The notes beneath the pieces are model-generated. The model did no database searches and was not told the DNA's origin. It saw only the letters and a program-made list of their open reading frames with translations. A stretch of 64,000 bases of DNA from Pseudoalteromonas sp. P1-25 (lineage in GTDB: Bacteria > Pseudomonadota > Gammaproteobacteria > Enterobacterales > Alteromonadaceae). Shown in pieces: positions 44,681 through 53,378 of the stretch; position 1 is the first letter of the stretch, and every line of letters starts with the position of its first letter. The position numbers were made by a program, and so were the translations under genes. The stretch is taken from the NCBI RefSeq assembly GCF_001401805.1, contig NZ_LKDW01000010.1:62001-126000 (forward strand), given 5' to 3'.

Positions 44681-44849
44681 CACATGATTTTTTAAAAAAA
44701 GCTACACTTTTAACGTGCAAAAACGCAACGTTTACAAGTAAATACCAAACCTTACACTGTAGACGCGCAGCTTGCTGGCGTTCAAAAGCAGTGCTTTTTA
44801 CATACCTATAAATAAAGCGCCAATACGAAAGGCTCACAGTAAAATTACT

Positions 44850-44953
44850 CACAAAGAGGTTTAAAGACGCTGCGCTTAAGAGAAGTGAACAACAAAGTAA
44901 AAGTATCCAGTGGTCATGCCTTCTCATTTACTCCTCTTTTGCTACTCTTTGTG
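44850..44953. repeat. Palindromic module of repeat copy 2
   Basis: The same arms as in copy 1, CACAAAGAG at 44850-44858 and CTCTTTGTG at 44945-44953, with the 104-bp length conserved although internal bases differ. Confidence 0.7.
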
Positions 44954-45125
44954 CACATGTTCTTTTAATAAGAAGCTGCGCTTCTAACGTGAGCAAGCTC
45001 AACGTTTACATAATCGGCTTAAACATATAACCCGTAGGCGTGAAAAATTGCTCACGCAACATTGTTTAAAACAAACGGTTTTGAAAATTAAAGCGCCAGC
45101 AAGGAAGACTCACAGTAAAACTATT

Positions 45126-45218
45126 CACAAAGAGGTTAAGAGACGCTCCGCTTTAGAGGGTTGAAGAACAAAGTTATTAAGCAGCTTGGCCAATGGCTTC
45201 TCACTTGCTTCTTTGTAC
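45126..45218. repeat. Degenerate palindromic module of repeat copy 3
   Basis: CACAAAGAG at 45126-45134 faces CTTCTTTGTAC at 45208-45218. It is about 10 bp shorter than the other two and more diverged. Confidence 0.6.
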
Positions 45219-45353
45219 ACATGATCTTTTAAAAAAGAAGCTATGCTACTAACGTGAGAAGCAACGCCCTAAAGTAAATACACGCAATTTCACTTTACTC
45301 ACGGAGGTGAGGTTAAATAACTAATAGCTGAAATCGTTTCCTAAAGAAGGAAC

Positions 45354-46052
45354 CTATTTACAGTATTTTTTAAACATCCTGCTATTTCTGGCTGATTCAA
45401 ATTGTGCACCAAACTGAAGAGACAAACATAAAGTAGGGAGTGTATCTGTCTGTTTAGCTATGTCAAACGCACGTGAAAACTTATAACCATGCTTCGCTGC
45501 AAGCCTAAGCTCGCTAACATACAAAGCTTTATATTTTGGAGGGAGTTGCTGCCAGTTAGTAAGCGCTATTTCAATAACACCTAAATGAACATCTATTTTA
45601 AAAGGACCTACTTTTTTAGCCTGCTGAATATAACCAAACACACGATCACTTGGTCCCTCTTGATAACTTGTTACTTTAGCTAAGTCCATCCATGTTTCGG
45701 CCCACGACGTTCTGTACTTTAACGAATTTAAAAGGGAAGACTCTATTTGCTTATATACTTTAGGAGCGCTTTCAACGTTTACATTATTTTTAGTTAGGCT
45801 AAGCATTTTTATATACGCACTTAGCTGCCAATAATGCGCTTGGAGAGGCTCAAGTTGTGTAGCGAGTGTTATTGCCTCGTTTGCGAGATTAAGCTCTTGA
45901 GGTGTTATTAAATCACGAGGCTGTTTTAGCGTATTTAATGCATTAAAATACCACGCATTAGCGCGCATACTTTGTATGCTTTCAAAACTAATAAACAAAG
46001 TAATAATTGCAAGCAATGTAATTTGAGTTAGTTTTTTTAAATTACTCATCAA
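45354..46052 (-). CDS. VpsP-like TPR-type polysaccharide cluster protein
   Basis: A 232-residue protein with one N-terminal membrane helix or signal anchor (ITLLAIITLFISF) and then a helical domain with TPR-like pairs (ALNTLKQPRDL, ANEAITLATQLEPLQAHYWQLSAY). Its place at the end of a vpsL-M-N-O-like gene order suggests it is the counterpart of Vibrio VpsP, whose exact function is not established. It overlaps the phosphatase gene by a few bases and is the last gene of the unit; the repeat block follows. Confidence 0.6.
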   Translation of the reverse strand: MMSNLKKLTQITLLAIITLFISFESIQSMRANAWYFNALNTLKQPRDLITPQELNLANEAITLATQLEPLQAHYWQLSAYIKMLSLTKNNVNVESAPKVYKQIESSLLNSLKYRTSWAETWMDLAKVTSYQEGPSDRVFGYIQQAKKVGPFKIDVHLGVIEIALTNWQQLPPKYKALYVSELRLAAKHGYKFSRAFDIAKQTDTLPTLCLSLQFGAQFESARNSRMFKKYCK

Positions 46053-46770
46053 ACAAAGACTCTGTTAAACGCTGTGGATTGTTAACAAACAAGTTTTGTG
46101 CTTCTAGCTCACCTATTAAATCTGTAACGAGCCTTTTTGCATTACTTAATAATGGAGGCCTTCGTTTGACTGAGTGGGCATCGCTTGCAACATAACTAAC
46201 CAAGCCTTTTTGTAACATATCAATACTAATTGCTTTAGCAGTATCGCCCCACGCCCCTTCTATGCTTGAGGCCGTTAACTGAAAATCACAACCTAACTGC
46301 TTTAAACGCTCAATATAAAATGGGTTTGCTTGAATATCTCTGTTGCGTTCGGGGTGAGGAATTATCGCTTTTATATTTTGCTTAGATAGCCAATTTATAA
46401 ACTTATCGTAGCCTTGCGGTACGTGGGAATGCGGTAACTCTAACAACAAATAATTAACTGAATCTAACGCACCAATAAAAGGTAACTGCCCTGCCATAAC
46501 CATCGCCATTAATTCAATGTCGAGCCTAACCTCTGCAGCTACTGCAAGCTTTAAATCAATACCTGTATTTAAAGCCTCTTGCTTTAAAACATCAATGTCA
46601 TTATTAAGTGCTTTTGCTGAGTTATTAAATCGACCTATATGAATATGCGGGGTTGCCACCATGTGTGTTATCCCATCATTTTGCGCCATTTTTAATAGCG
46701 CTAAAGATTCGCTTAAATCTTTAGCGCCATCGTCAATGTCTGGTAAAATATGAGAGTGAATATCAAACAT
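46042..46770 (-). CDS. CpsB/CapC-family tyrosine-protein phosphatase (PHP fold)
   Basis: A 242-residue metal-dependent phosphatase of the polymerase-and-histidinol-phosphatase fold. The metal-binding motifs are FDIHSHILPDIDDGA at the N-terminus, MVATPHIH, EVRLD, IPHPERN and the C-terminal ASDAHS. These enzymes dephosphorylate the Wzc-type tyrosine kinase to keep polysaccharide assembly cycling. ATG 46770 is used rather than TTG 46782 because MFDIHSH is the usual start. It directly follows the kinase gene, its probable substrate. Confidence 0.9.
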   Translation of the reverse strand: MFDIHSHILPDIDDGAKDLSESLALLKMAQNDGITHMVATPHIHIGRFNNSAKALNNDIDVLKQEALNTGIDLKLAVAAEVRLDIELMAMVMAGQLPFIGALDSVNYLLLELPHSHVPQGYDKFINWLSKQNIKAIIPHPERNRDIQANPFYIERLKQLGCDFQLTASSIEGAWGDTAKAISIDMLQKGLVSYVASDAHSVKRRPPLLSNAKRLVTDLIGELEAQNLFVNNPQRLTESLFDE

Positions 46771-46782
46771 AATTTTTAGCAA

Positions 46783-48990
46783 TTAAGAGGTTGGTTGCTC
46801 AGGCTTTTGCGAGTAGTCGTAATAATCGTAATAACCATGGCTATGCTCATCTTTGTTTTTACTCATATCAACTTTATTTAACACAATACCCGCAACATGC
46901 GCTTTAGACTCAAAAAGTCGCTCAATGCCGGCTTTTATAGGTTTAATGCGGGTAACGTCCGATTTAACTACATAAATTACCGAATCAGCACTTTGCGAAA
47001 TCACAAGTGCATCACTCACTGCTTGGGTAGGCGGTGTATCAATAATAATATGATCGTACTTAGTTTTTAGCACATCGAGCACTTCGTTAAAGCGCGAGCT
47101 TGATAGTAGTTCCAACGGGTTACCAGGAATTTGCCCACTCGGCATAATAGCTACACCCGACTGTCCATCAACATGTACACATTCACTAAACTGTTCGGTG
47201 CCTATAATTAAATTACTTAGCCCAGGGTGAAATACCGGTATATCAAAGCGCTTTGCTATACTTGGTTTACGTAAATCGGCATCAATAAGTAATACTTTAC
47301 CCATTTGCGCAAGCGACATTGCTAAATTAGCTGAGGTAGTTGTTTTACCCTCACCCGGAGAGCTCGATGTAACTGCAATAACCTTATGGTCACGATCTAA
47401 TTGGGTTAGCAATAAACTTGTACGGAATGTACGCACAGACTCTGCAAAGCGCCTGTAATTATCATCAAGGTAAGCATGTATGGGGAATACGCTCTTTTTA
47501 GGCATTGGTACATTAGGTAATAAACCTAGCATACGCTGAGCAAGTTTACCCTCAACATCGTTTTTGGTTTTAACGGTATCGTTTAAGGCATCAAATATAA
47601 AGCTCATCACAACTGCAAAACCCAAACTTGCAACAAAAGCAAGTACAACAATAAGTTTTTTATTTGGTTTAGCAGGATCTTTAGGTGCGTAGGCTCGGTC
47701 GGTAAATCGTGCAGCAGCTGAGCTAAAATCGCTTGTTACCTCGGTTTCTTTAGAGCGAGATAAAAACGTATTAAATATATTACGGTTAGTCTCAACTTCG
47801 CGCTTAAGTTGGTTATATTTGGTTTCTTTACGGGTAATATCCTGGTATTCAGCGCGTATTTTAACTAAATCGCGCTCAAGCGCACTAACAGTACGTGTTA
47901 TTCGGTTTAGCTCTTTTTCAATGCCGGTAACAAGGCCTTTAATTTGCTTATTTAAGTTATTTTTTACAGTAGCAAGTTCTGCCTTAGCAGAAATTATTTT
48001 AGGGTGTTTAGGGCCATATACCTCGCTTAAATCACTTAATTTACGCTCAACTATAACAACTTCCCTTTTAACATTTTGTACCACTTGATGCGATGTTATC
48101 TCAGGCATACTGCCTAATAACTCTAAGTTATTGTTGCCATATTCACTAATTACGCGGTTAATGCTTTCTAGGTTGTTTTTTTCGTTTCGCGCTTCTACTA
48201 GTTGCTGTGATATTTGCTCAAGCTCTTGCGTTGCAAGGCCCGCTATACCCTCAATATCAACAAGCTGCTGATCTTCTCTAAAGTTTTGTAACCTTAGCTC
48301 AGAGTCATCTAACTGGGAACGTAATTTTGATAGCCTTGAATTTAGCCAGTTAGAGGCTTCTTGAGTCACGCCCATCTTGGCTCGCATTTGACTTTCTATA
48401 TATACTTCGCTCACTGTATTCGCAACAAGCGCGGCTAATTTCGGATCGCTTGATTCAAAGCTTATTCTAACTAGCTGGGTTTTGCGTATAGGAGTAACCC
48501 AGAGTTTTGACTTAAAGGTAGACAAAAGCCCTAGCATTTTTCTATCTGCTACTTCTTTTTCAGAGAAAGTGGTCTTATCTTTCACGTTTAAGAAAGGTAT
48601 TGACGATTTAACTGAATTTTTAATTTCATCAACTAACGAAGGCTTTTGAGTGAAGTCTTTATGCGACTGTAGATTTAATTTTTGAATTACTTCTCGTGCA
48701 ATACTATCCGATTTAATTACCTCAAATTGAGTGAGGTAGTATTCTTCTTTAGCAGAGCTTAAACCATAGACTTCATCAAATGAAATAGCTTGAGCTTGTT
48801 CTGATTCTATCAGCAATGTAGCAGTTGCAATATATTTAGGTACTATAGTTAAAGTGACCATGATACTCAATAAGGTAACTACAACTGCAAAACCTAAAAT
48901 ACGCCACTTCACGCTTAAGAAAACATTAAGGTAATACAAAAAATCTACACTAGGACCATGTGTTAATTCTTTTTCATCTTGATAATTCAT
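46783..48990 (-). CDS. Polysaccharide co-polymerase with BY-kinase domain (Wzc/VpsO type)
   Basis: A 735-residue inner-membrane protein that controls chain length and couples synthesis to export. Two membrane helices (about 33-53 and 445-465) bracket a long periplasmic coiled-coil Wzz domain. The cytoplasmic C-terminal kinase has Walker A SSSPGEGKTTT, Walker A' VLLIDADLRKP and Walker B HIIIDTPP. The tail HGYYDYYDYSQKP is the tyrosine cluster that is autophosphorylated. It lies between the OPX export protein and the cognate phosphatase. Confidence 0.93.
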   Translation of the reverse strand: MNYQDEKELTHGPSVDFLYYLNVFLSVKWRILGFAVVVTLLSIMVTLTIVPKYIATATLLIESEQAQAISFDEVYGLSSAKEEYYLTQFEVIKSDSIAREVIQKLNLQSHKDFTQKPSLVDEIKNSVKSSIPFLNVKDKTTFSEKEVADRKMLGLLSTFKSKLWVTPIRKTQLVRISFESSDPKLAALVANTVSEVYIESQMRAKMGVTQEASNWLNSRLSKLRSQLDDSELRLQNFREDQQLVDIEGIAGLATQELEQISQQLVEARNEKNNLESINRVISEYGNNNLELLGSMPEITSHQVVQNVKREVVIVERKLSDLSEVYGPKHPKIISAKAELATVKNNLNKQIKGLVTGIEKELNRITRTVSALERDLVKIRAEYQDITRKETKYNQLKREVETNRNIFNTFLSRSKETEVTSDFSSAAARFTDRAYAPKDPAKPNKKLIVVLAFVASLGFAVVMSFIFDALNDTVKTKNDVEGKLAQRMLGLLPNVPMPKKSVFPIHAYLDDNYRRFAESVRTFRTSLLLTQLDRDHKVIAVTSSSPGEGKTTTSANLAMSLAQMGKVLLIDADLRKPSIAKRFDIPVFHPGLSNLIIGTEQFSECVHVDGQSGVAIMPSGQIPGNPLELLSSSRFNEVLDVLKTKYDHIIIDTPPTQAVSDALVISQSADSVIYVVKSDVTRIKPIKAGIERLFESKAHVAGIVLNKVDMSKNKDEHSHGYYDYYDYSQKPEQPTS

Positions 48991-49013
48991 TAATTACTGC
49001 CTTGTAAACTGCT

Positions 49014-49532
49014 TTAAAACAAGCGTTGTTCTATTTTTATGGTATCGCCTGCCGCAATCTGGCTATTTAAGCTGCCTTTTTGTTGCTGCTGTTTAGTTTG
49101 TTCTTTAAAAATATAAATTTTATCGATAGATGCGCGCTCGGTTAACCCGCCAGCAAGGGCTATTGCTTGGTTAACTGTCATGGCCGGTTGGTAAGGGTAG
49201 GCACCCGGGTGTTCCACCTCGCCATGTATATAAAAAGGCCTATATTCTATAACTTGTACATACACATTGGGGTTTACTAAATAATCGGGTTTTAAACCAT
49301 CAGTAATAATTTGCTCAACCTCTGAGGTGTTTAAACCTGAAAGTTTAACTTTTCCTAAAAATGGGTAGTTAACCTCACCACTGTTACCTAATAAAGCGGT
49401 AACCTCTAAATCTGGTTGACCAAACACTTTAATTTCAACCTTATCACCCGCACCTAACACATAATTTTGTGCAGATTGAGCAAAACAAATGCTGCTAAAT
49501 AAAAGCAGCATTAAACTAAAAATAAACTTCAT
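49014..49532 (-). CDS. Short OPX polysaccharide export protein (VpsN/Wza-like)
   Basis: A 172-residue periplasmic protein with a cleavable signal (MKFIFSLMLLLFSSICFAQS), a poly-export domain (YVLGAGDKVEIKVFGQPDL) and one SLBB domain (FYIHGEVEHPGAYPYQ...LAGGLTE). It lacks a lipobox and the C-terminal outer-membrane helix of Wza (about 380 residues), so it cannot span the outer membrane alone. It overlaps the preceding beta-barrel gene by one base (TAATG), which implies that the barrel supplies the outer-membrane pore. Confidence 0.9.
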   Translation of the reverse strand: MKFIFSLMLLLFSSICFAQSAQNYVLGAGDKVEIKVFGQPDLEVTALLGNSGEVNYPFLGKVKLSGLNTSEVEQIITDGLKPDYLVNPNVYVQVIEYRPFYIHGEVEHPGAYPYQPAMTVNQAIALAGGLTERASIDKIYIFKEQTKQQQQKGSLNSQIAAGDTIKIEQRLF

Positions 49533-50746
49533 TAATTAGCCTTTAACGCAAAAGTAAAGTTAACACCGACAATTACACGGTCAAACTCTATAGCATTTAC
49601 TGTAGAGTTTTTATCCATAAAATCTACATACGTAGAAACCATGCCAAAATTGCTAGCTACATAATTTAAACCTAAACGGAGGTTTTTAGTTTTATCTTTA
49701 CGGCCAACGTCACCAGTGTATTGCTCGTCAATATAATTAACACTTGCAAGTGAGCTTAAATAATCGCTCCAACTATGGGTCCAATTTACACCGTAAACAC
49801 TTTCTTTAATGTAATCGCCTTGCACTAATGGGTCTTTTGCTGCGCGACTGGTCATAAACTGCACGGTAGAGTAAGTAAGTGGTTGCCAGTTAATAGCTGC
49901 CTCCCAACTTAAACCACTAAAATTTTCACGCTCACTCGAGTCAAAGTCTTTATTTTGATAACCCACTTTAAACGAGCCAGAAGTAACCGCTGTAGCCTCC
50001 CACTCCATACCTGCAAGTACTTTTATATCGTCGCTGTCACGCGATATACCACTACTCGCTAACACATCGTATCGGTAGTTTTCTTGTTTAATTTCTAAAA
50101 AGGTGCGTGTTGCGGCTTGGGTATTATAATAACCAGTAACAGCTAATAGTGACTTATCGTAGTCACGGTACTGCGATACTTCTCTAAAACTTTGATATTT
50201 TTTACTAAAAAAACCAGCACTTAAAGCAACTTGTGCTTTTGAACTTTGCGCACCATATTCGTAGCGCGCTAAAACATTTTGTTGTTGATATTTTACAAGT
50301 TCATTAATAACATCGCCTAAGCCTTCGGTTAAACCACTACCACGAGGTTCATATAACCAATCAGCATCGCCGTTAATATCTAACCTATGCTGACTGGTAA
50401 ACTCTTTATGTACCCCCGCGCCTATATTAACTTGGGTAAAGTTATCGGCAGTATCTTTATTGTGTAGCGAGCTACTAGTGCCTAAGTCTAAGTTATAGAT
50501 ATCTGGGCCATCTTCAATAACCGCTTTAACATTTGGGGTTATAGTCCAAATTAATCGAGACTCTTCATCGTTCGGGGTGCTAAAAAAGTTACTATTACTA
50601 CTAATACCAGTTTGTAACGTTGGGGTAATTTCAGCCCCATCTTTAGTCATAACGCTACCCGGCTTTAAATTAGCAGTCGCAGGTGCTGCGATCATGGCAC
50701 TCAATAAAGCGCTAAGCGGTACAAGTTTTTTAGTATGCATTTGCAT
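49532..50746 (-). CDS. Outer-membrane beta-barrel of the polysaccharide exporter (BBP2-type, VpsM-like)
   Basis: A 404-residue barrel with a signal peptide (PLSALLSAMIAAPATA) and many amphipathic strands (LDINGDADWLYEP, RTFLEIKQENYRY, ATAVTSGSFKVGYQNKDF). It resembles the BBP2 barrels of Wzx/Wzy polysaccharide clusters, which in Myxococcus (WzpX type) pair with short OPX proteins. It is coupled to wcaJ (17-bp overlap) and to the OPX gene (1 bp). ATG 50740 is an equally possible start. Confidence 0.82.
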   Translation of the reverse strand: MQMHTKKLVPLSALLSAMIAAPATANLKPGSVMTKDGAEITPTLQTGISSNSNFFSTPNDEESRLIWTITPNVKAVIEDGPDIYNLDLGTSSSLHNKDTADNFTQVNIGAGVHKEFTSQHRLDINGDADWLYEPRGSGLTEGLGDVINELVKYQQQNVLARYEYGAQSSKAQVALSAGFFSKKYQSFREVSQYRDYDKSLLAVTGYYNTQAATRTFLEIKQENYRYDVLASSGISRDSDDIKVLAGMEWEATAVTSGSFKVGYQNKDFDSSERENFSGLSWEAAINWQPLTYSTVQFMTSRAAKDPLVQGDYIKESVYGVNWTHSWSDYLSSLASVNYIDEQYTGDVGRKDKTKNLRLGLNYVASNFGMVSTYVDFMDKNSTVNAIEFDRVIVGVNFTFALKAN

Positions 50747-52133
50747 TTTTAAATCCCTTAAAAATTGTCATAAAAATAATTTTTATATCAAACCACAGCG
50801 ACCAATGTTTAATATAATGTAAGTCAAACTCTACACGTTTTTCCATTTTATCTAAGGTATCGGTTTCGCCGCGCCAGCCGTTAATTTGTGCCCACCCGGT
50901 AATACCTGGTTTAGCTTTATGGCGCAGCATATAAAACTCAACCTTTTTACGATATTCCTCATTATGGGCAACAGCGTGTGGTCTAGGCCCAACAATCGAC
51001 ATATCGCCTTTTAAAACATTTATAAATTGCGGTAATTCATCAAGGCTAGTGCGGCGTAAAAAACCACCTAGTGGAGTAATGCGGGCGTCATTTTTTTTAG
51101 CTTGTGTTACTACATTGCTATTTTCAGTAACGCTCATTGAGCGAAACTTCCATACCTTAATTTTGCGCCCATCAAGGCCATACCTGTCTTGTTTGAAAAT
51201 AACAGGCCCTTTAGATGTAAATTTAACAGCAAATGCAATGGCAATTAAAATAGGCGAGATCAACAGTAAAATGATACTAGCAACAATTATATCTTCCGTT
51301 CGTTTAATAAATTCTCGCGCACCAATAAAGGGGGATTCAAACACGCTTAGCGTATCAACATCTCCAACATGTTCTATACGTGCATGTATTAGGTTAGACA
51401 TTAAAAAGTCAGGAATAATATGTACATCAACTGTGGTGTCACCTAACTGCAGCAATATATCCGCTATGCGTTTATCTGCTTTCATAGGTAGGGCTATATA
51501 TAAAACACTTATATGGCCACTTCGCGCAGCATCAACTGCATCTTGAATTTTACCTGCAACATCATGCTTTATTGAATTTTCAAATAAGCGCTCTGGCTGA
51601 CGATCATCATAAAAGCCTAAAAACTTAAAGCCCAACTCATCATTTTTTGATATTTCGTCATATAAGTACACTGCGGACTCAGTAGCACCAACAATCGCCA
51701 CATTACGCAAATTTAGTCCTAACTTGCGCCTCTGCTTTTTATACAACTGAACAATAAAACGCCAAGTATACAAGTATATGATACTAAGTAAAAACCATAA
51801 GCCTATACCTATACGCGAAAGGTTTTCAGAAAATTTAAATACAAACGAAACAAACACTAGGAATGCAAAGGCTGTTAACAAGCTAGCCCAAGCACACAAC
51901 ACCATGGTTCTAAACTTGCCTGCACGCCACGACCGGTAGGTCGAAAAAAGTTCAGCACTGTATAAATAGCTTAATGCAATTCCAAGCACTGCAACCATAT
52001 AATAAGGATTATGCTCGAATGCGTAAAAAAGCGCAGAAGATTGAAACGCTAAGAATATTGCAAAAATATCAAACAAACGATAAAAGTTAGCATCTGAAGA
52101 GCTCGTAGGCTTAAACGTCCTTGAGGAGTTCAT
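50730..52133 (-). CDS. wcaJ: Undecaprenyl-phosphate sugar-1-phosphate transferase (WcaJ/VpsL type)
   Basis: A 467-residue polyisoprenyl-phosphate hexose-phosphate transferase that starts repeat-unit assembly, probably from UDP-glucose made by GalU. The N-terminal half has four or five helices and a CoA-binding-like Rossmann domain (VAIVGATESAVYLYDEI). The catalytic bacterial-sugar-transferase domain contains KFRSM, RRTSLDELPQF, MSIVGPRP and KPGITGWAQINGWRGET. It begins the second half of the cluster behind its own promoter. The sugar is inferred. Confidence 0.9.
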   Translation of the reverse strand: MNSSRTFKPTSSSDANFYRLFDIFAIFLAFQSSALFYAFEHNPYYMVAVLGIALSYLYSAELFSTYRSWRAGKFRTMVLCAWASLLTAFAFLVFVSFVFKFSENLSRIGIGLWFLLSIIYLYTWRFIVQLYKKQRRKLGLNLRNVAIVGATESAVYLYDEISKNDELGFKFLGFYDDRQPERLFENSIKHDVAGKIQDAVDAARSGHISVLYIALPMKADKRIADILLQLGDTTVDVHIIPDFLMSNLIHARIEHVGDVDTLSVFESPFIGAREFIKRTEDIIVASIILLLISPILIAIAFAVKFTSKGPVIFKQDRYGLDGRKIKVWKFRSMSVTENSNVVTQAKKNDARITPLGGFLRRTSLDELPQFINVLKGDMSIVGPRPHAVAHNEEYRKKVEFYMLRHKAKPGITGWAQINGWRGETDTLDKMEKRVEFDLHYIKHWSLWFDIKIIFMTIFKGFKNANAY

Positions 52134-52181
52134 ACTGAGTTGTCCATATCAAAGTTAATTAAAAAACATCCATAAGTTTAA

Positions 52182-52210
52182 ATTTTACCTTACCTAATAA
52201 ACCAATTCAA
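52182..52210 (-). promoter_or_regulatory. Sigma-70 promoter for the wcaJ-to-vpsP unit
   Basis: On the minus strand TTGAAT (52205-52210), a 17-bp spacer and TAAAAT (52182-52187). The start would be near 52175, about 42 nt before the wcaJ ATG, in the largest gap (186 bp) of the cluster. Confidence 0.55.
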
Positions 52211-52292
52211 TATAATAAAATCCGTAGTTGAATTTTAGCCCATAGCGCGGTTTACATATAAAAAAGAAACATAGATAAACAACAATAAACAT

Positions 52293-52320
52293 ATTTAAGC
52301 AAGTTTACTGTTGCTTAAAT
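52293..52320 (-). terminator. Weak hairpin after the acyltransferase gene
   Basis: ATTTAAGCAA (52293-52302) and TTGCTTAAAT (52311-52320) form a 10-bp AT-rich stem with an 8-nt loop at the stop codon. The T-tract behind it (ATGTTTATTGTTG) is broken, so it may only attenuate. Confidence 0.45.
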
Positions 52321-53378
52321 TAAGCTTTTTTATATGTACCATTAAATAGTAACGAAAATGTTTTGCTGGGTTTAACCAAATATCTATGCACTGAATAGGA
52401 GGCTAACAATACTAATGAAACAAGTAGAAAATATTCTAAATAGATATTGATAGTCGTTTTTGAAAAAACAAATATATATATCAATACTACAAGTGGTTGA
52501 TGCAAGAGGTATATAGTATAGCTTGAAAGAGATATTTCTTTTATTACTTTACCTTCCTTTATCCCGCAATTATAGAAAATCGATATCATTGCAAGAGCCA
52601 GAGTACCATGAGAAAGCCTTTCCAACGCTTTTTGAAGTAAGGGAGAAACAACACCATAGTTGGTAATGAACAGGATAGAAAAATACAATAGTAAGGAGAT
52701 GAAAAATACCTTTACATTTAATATACTTAAGAAGCTTTTTTTCCAAGTGCAGCAGGCGCAACCAAGAAGAAAGTATGGGAAGTAGCCAAGCAATGAATGA
52801 AAAGATATAAAAAAATATTGGGAAGAAATCGTGTACTTTGAAACACCCAGTAATAATATAGATAAAACGGGTGCCATTACAACAAACAATATAATAAGAC
52901 TTAAACTTCCTATATCCCTCAACTTATCTATATGTTTACAGAAGGGCTTTAGTACTATGAAATAAACTATAAGATTTCCCAGAAACCATAAGTGACCTAA
53001 CCATTGACCATGTAAATAATAATTTATCTCACCCCAGTCGAATACAAAATTATAGCTATATATATTCATTACATAGTTAATTGTAAAGCCACAAAATAGT
53101 AAAGGTACGATTGCTCTAGCAACTCTCTCAGTTAAAAAATTTTTCCTGTTTTTCTTATATATATACATGAAGAAAAAACCCGCAATCACATAAAAAGCTT
53201 CCATCCTAAAATCATGTATGAACATCGTTATAGTTGAAAAAAATTCTGATGTGTACGATGAGCTTACACGCCAGCTTTGTTCAATTTCATAAATAAGTGC
53301 TGTATGATAGAAAACCCCAAGTACCATAAATATAGCTCTGCAGAAGTCTAGCCCATGTAATCGTTCAGAGTTATTCAT
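52320..53378 (-). CDS. Membrane acyltransferase of the exopolysaccharide cluster
   Basis: A 352-residue acyltransferase-3 protein with about ten helices and the family landmarks LHGLDFCRAIFMVLGVFYHTALI (catalytic-type His) and RMEAFYVIAGFFFM, but no SGNH domain. It probably acetylates or succinylates a cluster sugar before export. It overlaps the preceding glycosyltransferase gene by 4 bp (ATGA) and ends the first half of the cluster. The reading is very AT-rich. Confidence 0.85.
   Translation of the reverse strand: MNNSERLHGLDFCRAIFMVLGVFYHTALIYEIEQSWRVSSSYTSEFFSTITMFIHDFRMEAFYVIAGFFFMYIYKKNRKNFLTERVARAIVPLLFCGFTINYVMNIYSYNFVFDWGEINYYLHGQWLGHLWFLGNLIVYFIVLKPFCKHIDKLRDIGSLSLIILFVVMAPVLSILLLGVSKYTISSQYFFISFHSLLGYFPYFLLGCACCTWKKSFLSILNVKVFFISLLLYFSILFITNYGVVSPLLQKALERLSHGTLALAMISIFYNCGIKEGKVIKEISLSSYTIYLLHQPLVVLIYIFVFSKTTINIYLEYFLLVSLVLLASYSVHRYLVKPSKTFSLLFNGTYKKA

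Larger units (their letters stand above)
44430..45276. repeat. Block of three diverged tandem copies of a ~273-bp palindromic repeat
   Basis: Within the 1149-bp gene-free gap 44205-45353, copy 1 (about 44461-44734) and copy 2 (about 44735-45008) are highly similar at an offset of 273-274 bp; copy 3 (about 45088-45276) matches only the second part. A partial copy end precedes copy 1. Each full copy has two palindromic modules: GTAGACGCGCAGCTTGCTGG facing a near-reverse complement GCAAGCAAGGCGCCTAC about 45 bp later, and CACAAAGAG facing CTCTTTGTG about 90 bp later. Short open frames inside are not believable genes. The elements resemble REP/MITE-like intergenic palindromes. Confidence 0.82.

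Noticed and set aside
44655..44927. A 90-codon minus-strand open frame inside the repeat block
   Set aside because: It spans parts of two repeat copies, has no plausible ribosome site or family, and its Leu/Ser/Phe-rich product reflects the palindromic repeat.
44205..45353. Insertion sequence or integron cassette array
   Set aside because: No transposase or integrase remnant was found and the repeats are not separated by cassettes; a palindromic repeat family fits better.
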